From NCBI GenBank assembly GCA_030625695.1, contig DAOUQK010000076.1:1-11857 (forward strand): a DNA stretch of 11,857 nucleotides, read 5' to 3'. Positions 6,965 to 11,857 of the stretch are shown here, in pieces; within the stretch, counting starts at the first letter, position 1, and each line of letters begins with the position of its first letter. The notes under the pieces were generated by a model. The model was not told the DNA's origin, did not search any database, and was given only the letters and a program-made list of their open reading frames with translations. This stretch comes from Paracoccaceae bacterium (lineage in GTDB: Bacteria > Pseudomonadota > Alphaproteobacteria > Rhodobacterales > Rhodobacteraceae). The translations under genes and the position numbers were made by a program.

Positions 6965-8068
6965 ATGAAACGCATCGTCATATTCTGCGACGGCACTTGG
7001 AATTCTCCCGCTATCAACCAGCCCACCCATGTGCATCGGCTCTCCCAGGCGGTCGCCAACGACACCACCCAACTGGTCAAATATTTCTCGGGCGTGGGCA
7101 CCGGCGGGCAGATCAATACCTTCCTGACCAACGCCCTCAACAAAATTGGCGGCGGCGCGTTTGGCTGGGGCTTGCGGCACAAGATCCTGGATGCGTATGA
7201 GTTTGTATCCAGGCATTATGACCCGGGCGACGAAATCCTGATCTTCGGCTTTTCGCGCGGCGCCTATACCGCCCGCTCATTGGCCGGAATGATCCGCAAA
7301 TGCGGCCTTATGGCTCGCGTGTCCGGCTCAAACCGACGTAAAGCCTGGGGTCTGTATAAACTGGCCGGCGACCAAAACCACCCCGACCTGCCGCATATCC
7401 ATGCGCAGCGCAAAGCCCTGTCACCCCGCTTTGCCACCTCGCAAAAGGACCTCACCGAACGGGGCAACGACGGGTCCTCCATGGTCAGGATCAGCTATCT
7501 TGGCATCTGGGACACGGTTGGCGCGCTTGGCATTCCGGTGCCTCTGTTTGGCCTGATCGCCAGGGCCTGGAATTCAAAGTACGAATTCCATGACACCAAC
7601 CTGTCCAGCATGATCCACTCCGCCCGCCACGCCCTGGCCCTGGACGAACGGCGCAAGATGTTCCTGCCCACGGTCTGGCGCAACCTCGACAAGACACCAA
7701 CCGCGCCCGGCCTGAACAATGGCGATACGTCAGACAATCGCCCCTTTCAACAGGTTTGGTTTGTTGGCGATCACGGTATGGTCGGCGGCTCTGGCGAAAC
7801 CCGGGGCCTGACCTCGATCACCCTTGCATGGCTGGCCGAGGGTGCCACAAAGGTCGGCATGGAAATGAACCCTGCTATAATTCTGCTGGACGCCGCCCCC
7901 GACCCACTTGCCACCGGACCAGAGCAGCATGAGCACAATCTGTTTGATCGCCTCGCCCCGGACCTTATGGGCTGGCGGTCTGGCGTCAAAGCGCCCCATA
8001 CCATCCACCCAAGCGTGCAAACCCGAATAGATGGTTCACCCAGCTATAATCCGCCATCCTTACATTGA
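6965..8068 (+). CDS. DUF2235 (Tle1-like) alpha/beta hydrolase
   Basis: The 367-residue protein belongs to the DUF2235 family, the fold of type VI phospholipase effectors Tle1 and of many free-standing, uncharacterised hydrolases. It opens with the family N-terminal strand IVIFCDGTWN (residues 4-13). The nucleophile elbow GFSRGAYTAR has Ser97, SYLGIWDTVGALG places Asp183, and VWFVGDHGMVGGSG gives the expected catalytic His270. The start is set by AAAAGGA at 6950-6956. No signal peptide or T6SS marker (PAAR, MIX) is present, and no secretion genes lie nearby, so a housekeeping lipid or ester hydrolase in the cytoplasm is more likely than a secreted effector. The substrate is unknown. A desaturase gene follows after 65 bases on the same strand. 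Confidence 0.88.
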   Translation: MKRIVIFCDGTWNSPAINQPTHVHRLSQAVANDTTQLVKYFSGVGTGGQINTFLTNALNKIGGGAFGWGLRHKILDAYEFVSRHYDPGDEILIFGFSRGAYTARSLAGMIRKCGLMARVSGSNRRKAWGLYKLAGDQNHPDLPHIHAQRKALSPRFATSQKDLTERGNDGSSMVRISYLGIWDTVGALGIPVPLFGLIARAWNSKYEFHDTNLSSMIHSARHALALDERRKMFLPTVWRNLDKTPTAPGLNNGDTSDNRPFQQVWFVGDHGMVGGSGETRGLTSITLAWLAEGATKVGMEMNPAIILLDAAPDPLATGPEQHEHNLFDRLAPDLMGWRSGVKAPHTIHPSVQTRIDGSPSYNPPSLH

Positions 8069-8133
8069 ACTTTGGGTTAATTTCGGGCAGGTTGGCGGCG
8101 AACAACCCAAATCCTGCCGGGGGCGATTAGCCT

Positions 8134-9132
8134 ATGACCATGGACCTCAGAACATATACCCGCCAATTTGCCGTACGTGACAACAAAACGGCAATGATCA
8201 GCTTTGGCACAACCTTTGCCGTGTATTTCGGGGCATTGTGGGTGGCCATCGCCTTTGCCGACCTTTGGTATGTGATGATCCCGTTTGGTCTGATGCACGG
8301 GCTTGCGGCGGTGCGCCTGTACGTGTTGCAACATGACACCGGCCATCAGTCGCTGTTCGAAACCAAGTTGCAGAACGAAATTGCCGGCAACCTTTTGTCG
8401 CCGTTCACCTTTGCCCCGTTTGAAGTGATGAAGCAGAACCACAACCTGCACCACGCTAATATCGGCAATCTGGAACACCGCGAAACTGGCGAAATCAACA
8501 CCATGACGGTGAATGAATGGCGCCGCGCCGGGTTCCTTGAACGCCTGTTTTATCGCCTCTATCGCAATCCTTTTATATTGATCCCGCTGGGGTCATTGTT
8601 CACCTATTTCATCCGCTACCGCTGGCCGAAAAACACCACAAGGTTTGGCGTCACCGGCGTTCTGCTGCACAATCTGGCCGTCGCCGGGTTTATCGCTGTG
8701 CTGTACCTGCTGGCCGGATGGACCGGCGTGTCGGTCTGGTTTGTTTTCTCAGCAATCGGCGGCATGTTCGGCGTGTTCCTGGTCTACCTGCAACACAATT
8801 TCGAAGACACCTATTGGGACCGCCGCCCCGATCTCGACCCACAAATCGCCGCCCTTCAGGGGTCGTCCTGTCTGGATTTCGGCGAATGGTTCGACATCAT
8901 GGTGGCCTGCATCTCGCTGCACGACATCCACCATTTCAATGCCCGCATTCCCAGCTACCGCCTGCGCGAATGCCACTATGGCTTACCGGCCGAATTCGCT
9001 CCCCGCCGCATCAAGTTCCCCGAGGCGGTGGCGGCCCTGAAACTGAAACTCTGGGATGAAGACCTGGGCCGTTTGGTGCCGTTTCCCAAGGGCGAACGTG
9101 GTTCCGGGACAGGACTGCCCGAGGCGGGATAG
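8134..9132 (+). CDS. membrane-bound fatty acid desaturase, three histidine boxes
   Basis: The 332-residue integral membrane protein shows the three di-iron histidine boxes of type 1 membrane desaturases: HDTGH (residues 67-71), HNLHH (103-107) and HDIHH (263-267). The last sits in the context HDIHHFNARIPSYRL. The QHNFEDTYW segment before the third box and the HxxHH..xRxPxYxL pattern resemble acyl-lipid desaturases of the Bacillus Des / DesA omega-6 type. They do not resemble carotenoid ketolases or sphingolipid enzymes. Paired hydrophobic stretches lie at about 22-62 and 145-220. Such enzymes add a cis double bond to acyl chains in membrane lipids. The start at 8134 is preceded by a G-rich GGGGGCG; an in-frame ATG two codons later is possible. 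The regiospecificity cannot be read from the sequence. Confidence 0.88.
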   Translation: MTMDLRTYTRQFAVRDNKTAMISFGTTFAVYFGALWVAIAFADLWYVMIPFGLMHGLAAVRLYVLQHDTGHQSLFETKLQNEIAGNLLSPFTFAPFEVMKQNHNLHHANIGNLEHRETGEINTMTVNEWRRAGFLERLFYRLYRNPFILIPLGSLFTYFIRYRWPKNTTRFGVTGVLLHNLAVAGFIAVLYLLAGWTGVSVWFVFSAIGGMFGVFLVYLQHNFEDTYWDRRPDLDPQIAALQGSSCLDFGEWFDIMVACISLHDIHHFNARIPSYRLRECHYGLPAEFAPRRIKFPEAVAALKLKLWDEDLGRLVPFPKGERGSGTGLPEAG

Positions 9133-9317
9133 CGAAAGCCTGCGTAAAGTAACGCAATTGGGTCACAATAGGGATTACTGGATTTGTTACAATGACGGCG
9201 TCTTGTTGGCTATTGCAATGTAACAGCCGGAACCCTCTATATTTGCTGGGGCAACGAGCATGAACCACTACACATGAATAAACTTGGAAGTGATTGACCT
9301 GAAACCAATTCAGGACT
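9133..9317. other. gene-free stretch after the desaturase
   Basis: I see no gene in these 185 bases. A small hairpin TGCGT-6-ACGCA (9141-9156) follows the desaturase stop but has no T-run. CCTGAA-5-TTCAGG (9298-9314) lies three bases beyond the stop of the minus-strand nuclease fragment and could end its transcript. GC content drops here, marking the edge of the accessory segment. Confidence 0.4.
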
Positions 9318-9657
9318 TCAGTCAGACCATTCTGACTTTACAAATCCCTCTATAACCCCTGTTCGAACCTTAACGTCCTTTTGGGTCCATTTTTTGCACT
9401 TTGCAATTCCTCGACCAACTTTGATGGTACCACGTAGCCCCGATTCAATATATCTTTCCGCTTTGTCGGAAGGTGACTTATTCTTGAGAGAGGAATTTAC
9501 TTTGGGCGGCAGCATCGTCAGGTTACCGATATTATGTATGTAGGAAAGATTGCTGCTTTGCGGAGCGATATGCTCAATGGACTTGGACGGATCGTCACTC
9601 CAGATTTTTGCCCATTGAACAGAATTGATTTCCTCCCCCGCTTCCTGAGCTATGCCC
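9318..9657 (-). pseudogene. C-terminal fragment of a GmrSD-like (DUF262/DUF1524) HNH nuclease
   Basis: Read on the minus strand, the frame carries about 110 residues ending at a TGA (9320-9318). It contains SIEHIAPQSS followed by YIHNIGNLTMLPPKVNSSLKN and SPSDKAERYIE. An EHIxPQ segment followed by HxxGNLTxL, a downstream Asn and a conserved Lys is the signature of the DUF1524 domain. That is the His-Me-like nuclease C terminus of GmrSD type IV restriction proteins and related DUF262 defence proteins. Full proteins are 550-700 residues, so at least four fifths is missing. The open frame continues into a 17-bp inverted repeat and stops at 9695, and no DUF262 domain is found. An internal ATG at 9515 could start a 65-codon peptide, but that would lack the key His. 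This is a decayed remnant. Confidence 0.7.
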
Positions 9658-9701
9658 GAAAGTTGACGGGGCGGCCACTTTTTACCGCCCCGTCAACTTT
9701 C
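9658..9701. repeat. perfect 17-bp inverted repeat with 10-base loop
   Basis: GAAAGTTGACGGGGCGG (9658-9674) is exactly complementary to CCGCCCCGTCAACTTTC (9685-9701), with loop CCACTTTTTA. It is the strongest hairpin in the window and sits exactly where the nuclease fragment loses homology. It lacks a clear T-run on either side, so a simple terminator is unlikely. The repeated GTCAACTTT and CCACTTTTT motifs recall the terminal repeats of IS21-family elements. That is an impression from memory and not a match I could test. Confidence 0.7.
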
Positions 9702-9747
9702 AGCTATAACTCGTCGCGATGATAGTCAGGTGCTTAGGCAGTAATTT

Positions 9748-9764
9748 TGTAGCTTTAAGCTACT
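9748..9764. promoter_or_regulatory. operator copy 1 of the toxin-antitoxin operon
   Basis: TGTAGCTTTAAGCTACT is a palindrome (GTAGCTT-T-AAGCTAC is perfect) and matches the second copy at 9782-9798 in 15 of 17 bases. The two centres are 34 bases apart, about three helical turns, fitting cooperative binding of an XRE antitoxin or toxin-antitoxin complex. This copy lies just upstream of the -35 element. Confidence 0.6.
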
Positions 9765-9771
9765 TCCCTCC

Positions 9772-9800
9772 TTGCATTCATTGTAGCTTTAAGTTACAAT
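9772..9800 (+). promoter_or_regulatory. promoter of the toxin-antitoxin operon
   Basis: TTGCAT (9772-9777) and TACAAT (9795-9800) are separated by exactly 17 bases. The -10 matches 5 of 6 consensus bases and overlaps the right half of operator copy 2. The expected transcription start, about seven bases after the -10, falls at about 9807, which is the first base of the toxin start codon. Confidence 0.5.
9782..9798. promoter_or_regulatory. operator copy 2 of the toxin-antitoxin operon
   Basis: TGTAGCTTTAAGTTACA is a near-perfect palindrome (one mismatched pair) and the second copy of the motif at 9748-9764. It overlaps the -10 hexamer, so a bound protein would block RNA polymerase. Confidence 0.6.
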
Positions 9801-9806
9801 GCGGGC

Positions 9807-10052
9807 GTGAAACAGGTTACTTATCAGCCCGCCGCCCGCAAGTCGCTTCGCAAGATGCCAGCAAACATCGCTCGCCGGATTGTCAGCAAGATCGACGCAT
9901 ACGCGGCTGACCCTGCATCGCAAGCGAGCAACGTCAAAGCTCTGAAAGGCACTGACGCTATCCGCCTGAGGGTAGGCGACTGGCGCGTTGTGATGATCGA
10001 AACAGAAGTGATCGACGTAATTAAGATTGCCCCTCGTGGCGGCGTGTATTGA
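9807..10052 (+). CDS. RelE/ParE-superfamily toxin of a type II toxin-antitoxin system
   Basis: The 81-residue basic protein has the compact RelE/ParE layout. An N-terminal helical hairpin (SLRKMPANIARRIVSKIDAY) is followed by the conserved block VKALKGTDAIRLRVGDWRVV (about residues 43-62) and a final strand IDVIKIAPRGGVY. The Leu-Arg-Val-Gly-Asp-Trp-Arg-Val segment is characteristic of RelE-type ribosome-dependent mRNA interferases, which cleave mRNA in the ribosomal A site. A ParE-like gyrase inhibitor cannot be excluded. The start is GTG at 9807; there is no in-frame ATG or clear Shine-Dalgarno upstream. The antitoxin gene starts 14 bases after the stop, so the order is toxin first as in HigBA. 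The gene looks intact. Confidence 0.87.
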   Translation: MKQVTYQPAARKSLRKMPANIARRIVSKIDAYAADPASQASNVKALKGTDAIRLRVGDWRVVMIETEVIDVIKIAPRGGVY

Positions 10053-10066
10053 GAAAGGAACGCGAC

Positions 10067-10399
10067 ATGAATGATATGATTACTATCCCAAAAGATGAGT
10101 ACGACCGTCTTGTGTCAGATGCCGAAGACCTTGCGGATTTGCGCGCCGTTGAAGATTACCGTGCAAATCCTGGCGAAAGTGTTCCCACTGACTTCATTCG
10201 CAAGATGCTGGATGGTGAAAGCCAACTGCGCCTATGGCGTGACCATCGCGGGCTAACCCAGCAAGCGCTGGCCGATGCGACTGGCGTGAACCGGGTGCAG
10301 ATTTCCCAGATTGAAAAGGGCAACAAAACCGGCTCTGTTGAGACGTTGAAAAGCCTGGCCGTCGCCTTGAAAATCACCGTCGATGATCTAATCGACTAA
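10067..10399 (+). CDS. XRE-family antitoxin with C-terminal helix-turn-helix
   Basis: The 110-residue partner of the upstream RelE-like toxin has an acidic N-terminal region (ITIPKDEYDRLVSDAEDLAD, residues 5-24) that probably wraps the toxin. A Cro/C1-type helix-turn-helix spans about residues 55-108; LTQQALADATGVNRVQISQI covers the recognition helix region, followed by EKG. I chose the ATG at 10067 because a strong GAGAAAGGAA lies seven bases upstream. A TTG overlapping the toxin stop at 10049 would give six extra residues but lacks such a signal. The protein is expected to neutralise the toxin and repress the operon through the two palindromes upstream of the toxin gene. The DNA-binding domain at the C terminus and toxin-binding part at the N terminus is common for this alphaproteobacterial type. 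Confidence 0.9.
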   Translation: MNDMITIPKDEYDRLVSDAEDLADLRAVEDYRANPGESVPTDFIRKMLDGESQLRLWRDHRGLTQQALADATGVNRVQISQIEKGNKTGSVETLKSLAVALKITVDDLID

Positions 10400-10638
10400 C
10401 TCCCCCCATCGACGCAAACCTGGCTCTGATCTGATCAGACACTTTCTTGCGCTGTTCGCCCTGGTCAACGCCCCAGGGCGACGAAACCCGCTTTTCGCTA
10501 TATTCGGACTGCGCCGACGCATAAACCATGCGACGTGGTAATCAGCACGTCACAATTCCAAGGACTTAGGCGCGTTTCCATATTGCTCATCCAATCCCGC
10601 AAGCAAGAATGGCTCAGATTAACCGACCCCATGCCCGT
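10400..10638. other. gene-free stretch between the antitoxin and the IS3 remnant
   Basis: No gene is seen in these 239 bases. They hold a 15-base palindrome TCTGATCTGATCAGA (10425-10439) and the GC-rich hairpin listed separately. The remainder up to the IS3 left end shows no recognisable feature. Confidence 0.45.
10456..10481 (+). terminator. terminator-like hairpin after the toxin-antitoxin operon
   Basis: TCGCCCTGG (10456-10464) and CCAGGGCGA (10473-10481) form a perfect 9-bp GC-rich stem with an 8-base loop, 57 bases after the antitoxin stop. The downstream sequence has only a short TTTT after about twelve bases, so intrinsic termination would be weak. The stem may instead protect the 3' end of the mRNA. 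Confidence 0.4.
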
Positions 10639-10934
10639 TGAGCTACCCCCGAAATTCGGACACTGACGTAAGCTTCAATTTGTTGTCTGTTGATCTTCAA
10701 TACAAAGGAGATTGACGATGTCGAAACGAAAACAACACCATCCAGAGTTTAAGGCCAAAGTCGCGTTAGAGGCACTGAAGGCGAAGAGACGGTGTCCGAA
10801 CTTGCCAGCCGGTTTCGCCCCAATCAGGTCTGGTGTCCAGACATAACCTACTTACCGATGAGAAAAGGCTTCCTTTATCTGGTGGCTATCATGGACTGGC
10901 ACACGCGCAAAGTTCTGGCGTGGCGCATATCGCC
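10639..10934 (+). mobile_element. IS3-family insertion sequence remnant, left end plus internally deleted orfs
   Basis: The left end is probably TGAGCTACCCCC at 10639 continuing to CGGACA at 10662; it starts with TGA and ends with GGACA as IS3-group terminal repeats do. It is followed by an orfA start with a strong AAAGGAG ribosome binding site. About 100 bases of orfA are joined directly to the middle of orfB, and homology stops after the WRIS codons near 10933. No right terminal repeat is visible, so the element is dead in cis. Confidence 0.75.
10718..10934 (+). pseudogene. IS3-family transposase orfA/orfB, frameshifted and internally deleted
   Basis: The frame starting at 10718 encodes MSKRKQHHPEFKAKVALEAL, the usual N terminus of IS3 OrfA. 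It is shifted by loss of one G near 10780 and stops at 10846. In the neighbouring frame the expected OrfA continuation ETVSELASRF runs directly into PNQVWCPDITYLPMRKGFLY and VAIMDWHTRKVLAWRIS, the start of the OrfB integrase core. The deletion therefore removed the rest of orfA and the first half of orfB. The two catalytic aspartates (in PDITYL and in IMDWHTR) remain, while the DDE glutamate is lost. A GTG at 10792 opens a chimeric frame of 87 codons to 11055. Its last third is unrelated sequence, and it is unlikely to be functional. Confidence 0.8.
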
Positions 10935-11099
10935 GGACGGACACTGGCTTGTTGGCGCGTGGCGAAGTCAAATGCTCACATGGGTTTTGAAGAGTTGCGC
11001 CGCTGTCAGCCAGAAGTTCACGAATGTACCAGCGAAAGACACGTCTAATCATTAGCAATTCGTCCCGACAGGTCGTTGTCGAGACCTCTCCCAACCTAG
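10935..11099 (-). pseudogene. possible tyrosine recombinase fragment between two insertion sequences
   Basis: On the minus strand this stretch is open and encodes STTTCRDELLMIRRVFRWYI followed by RELLADSGATLQNPCEHLTS and PRANKP. The pattern is a helix with RRVFRWYIRE, then a short link, then NPCEHLTSPRANKP. It resembles the end of the core-binding domain of phage-type tyrosine integrases, where an ARxxL-like helix is followed by NPxxxLxxPR. The frame is cut on one side by the IS5 end and on the other by the IS3 remnant. No catalytic Arg, His or Tyr region is present. The call rests on a short motif and may be coincidental. Confidence 0.35.
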
Positions 11100-11107
11100 G
11101 GAAACTC

Positions 11108-11137
11108 TGAACAATGCGCCAATTTCCGTGCTATAAT
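11108..11137 (+). promoter_or_regulatory. promoter of the IS5 transposase
   Basis: A perfect TATAAT (11132-11137) lies 18 bases after TGAACA (11108-11113), inside the terminal region of the element. It is followed 15 bases later by the GGGGGG ribosome binding site (11153-11158) of the transposase. Confidence 0.45.
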
Positions 11138-11164
11138 TTTAGCAGTACTTACGGGGGGTTGGCA

Positions 11165-11857
11165 TTGAAACAGCAGAGTTTTTCGTCGCTGGATTATGCG
11201 CACAAGAAGAAGCGCACGAAGCGAGAGCTTTTTCTTGGCGAGATGGAGGCGGTGGTGCCCTGGTCCCGGCTGGAAGCGTTGATTTCGCCGTATTACACCA
11301 AGCCTCGCAAGGGTCGTCCACAGATGCCCCTTGCCGTCATGCTCAGGATATATTTTCTGCAACAATGGTATGGGCTCTCCGATCCGGGAGCCGAGGAGGC
11401 GCTCTATGACATGCGTTCGATGCGCGATTTTGCCGGGCTGGATTTGGGGCACGATCCGATCCCTGATGAAACCACGATCCTGAACTTTCGCCATCTTCTG
11501 GAAAAGAACGGCTTGACCGAGGCGCTGTTTGGCGCGGTCAAATCCTACCTGAAAGAACGCGCGCTTCTGCTGCGCGGCGGTACGATCATGGACGCCACCT
11601 TGATCAAGGCACCGCCCTCGACCAAGAACGAGGTCGGCAAGCGTGATCCTGATATGAGCCAGTCAAAGAAGGGTAATCAGTGGTATTTCGGGATGAAAAC
11701 CCATATCGGCGTGGACGCCAAAAGTGGGTTGATCCACACGGTGAAGACTACCACGGGCAAGGTCCATGACGCGAAACTGACCGACGATCTTATCCGCCCG
11801 GACGACACGATCATATTCGGCGACAAAGGCTACGTCAGCGACAAGCGCAAGCGGGCG
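11165..11857 (+). CDS. IS5-family DDE transposase, 3' end beyond the window
   Basis: The frame is open for 231 codons to the right edge; a full IS5-type transposase has about 320-360. The N terminus (LDYAHKKKRTKRELFLGEME, PWSRL) and the block PLAVMLRIYFLQQWYGLSDP followed by EEALYDMRSMRDFAGL are typical of the IS5 group N-terminal domain. MDATLIKAPPSTKN carries the first catalytic Asp (residue 143), and IFGDKGY carries the second (residue 220). The catalytic Glu should lie outside the window. I chose TTG at 11165 because the family N terminus begins there and GGGGGG lies six bases upstream; no in-frame ATG precedes it. There is no frameshift in the visible part, so the element may be active. 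Confidence 0.93.
   Translation, partial: MKQQSFSSLDYAHKKKRTKRELFLGEMEAVVPWSRLEALISPYYTKPRKGRPQMPLAVMLRIYFLQQWYGLSDPGAEEALYDMRSMRDFAGLDLGHDPIPDETTILNFRHLLEKNGLTEALFGAVKSYLKERALLLRGGTIMDATLIKAPPSTKNEVGKRDPDMSQSKKGNQWYFGMKTHIGVDAKSGLIHTVKTTTGKVHDAKLTDDLIRPDDTIIFGDKGYVSDKRKRA

Larger units (their letters stand above)
11096..11857 (+). mobile_element. IS5-family insertion sequence, left part
   Basis: A CTAG (11096-11099), the usual IS5-group target, directly precedes GGAAACTCTGAACAATGCG. I take this as the left terminal repeat, since IS5-type ends also begin with GGAA. The transposase gene follows within 70 bases and runs off the right edge, so the right end and the second CTAG copy are not visible. 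Confidence 0.65.

Noticed and set aside
6965..8068. Type VI secretion phospholipase effector with immunity gene
   Set aside because: No VgrG, PAAR, Hcp or immunity-like gene lies next to it. The following gene is an integral membrane desaturase with complete histidine boxes.
9318..9515. Stand-alone 65-residue minus-strand gene
   Set aside because: The conserved nuclease signature continues upstream of its ATG without a break, so this is the tail of a longer truncated gene and not an independent small protein.
9658..9701. Integron attC site or CRISPR-like repeat
   Set aside because: The repeat is a simple perfect hairpin without the RYYYAAC/GTTRRRY core pair of attC and without the extrahelical bases. 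It occurs once, so it is not an array.
10636..10662. GTTGAGCTACCCCCG resembling the D-arm of a minus-strand tRNA gene
   Set aside because: No acceptor, anticodon or T-arm can be folded around it, and the bases are better explained as the left terminal repeat of the IS3 remnant.

Overview
The window reads as a chromosomal segment of an alphaproteobacterium, most likely a marine member of the Rhodobacterales (Roseobacter-like). This rests on the moderately high GC, the codon usage, the yfgM-bamB-der gene order and the style of the proteins. No genus can be named from the sequence alone.

Positions 1-3198: a minus-strand efflux operon encodes a periplasmic adaptor (HlyD/AcrA type) followed by an RND inner-membrane pump. 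The two genes overlap by 4 bases (ATGA), and the pump runs off the left edge after 554 codons. The AT-rich gap upstream holds a good sigma70-like promoter with an 18-bp palindromic operator at its -10 end, so a repressor (TetR/MarR style) probably controls the pump. No such regulator gene lies in the window.

Positions 3199-6822: a plus-strand housekeeping cluster. It holds a YfgM-like membrane-anchored TPR protein, the BamB lipoprotein of the outer-membrane beta-barrel assembly machine, and the double GTPase Der/EngA for 50S ribosome assembly. The same order occurs in E. coli.

Positions 6823-9132: two co-directional genes with a possible shared theme in lipids. One is a DUF2235 (Tle1-like) alpha/beta hydrolase and the other a three-histidine-box membrane fatty acid desaturase. 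A predicted hairpin covers the Shine-Dalgarno of the hydrolase.

Positions 9133-11857: an accessory scar zone. In order it holds the C-terminal stump of a GmrSD-type (DUF262/DUF1524) nuclease on the minus strand, a perfect 17-bp inverted repeat, and an apparently intact toxin-first RelE/XRE toxin-antitoxin operon with a twin operator. These are followed by a GC-rich hairpin, an internally deleted IS3-family element, a possible shred of a tyrosine recombinase on the minus strand, and the left part of an IS5-family element that runs off the right edge. The pattern suggests repeated insertion and deletion in former defence or integrative-element DNA, with the addiction module as the surviving functional unit. 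I found no CRISPR array, tRNA or rRNA, and no convincing wholly new multi-gene system. The most original leads are the SD-masking hairpin before the hydrolase/desaturase pair, the nuclease stump beside the 17-bp repeat, and the possible recombinase fragment between the two IS elements.
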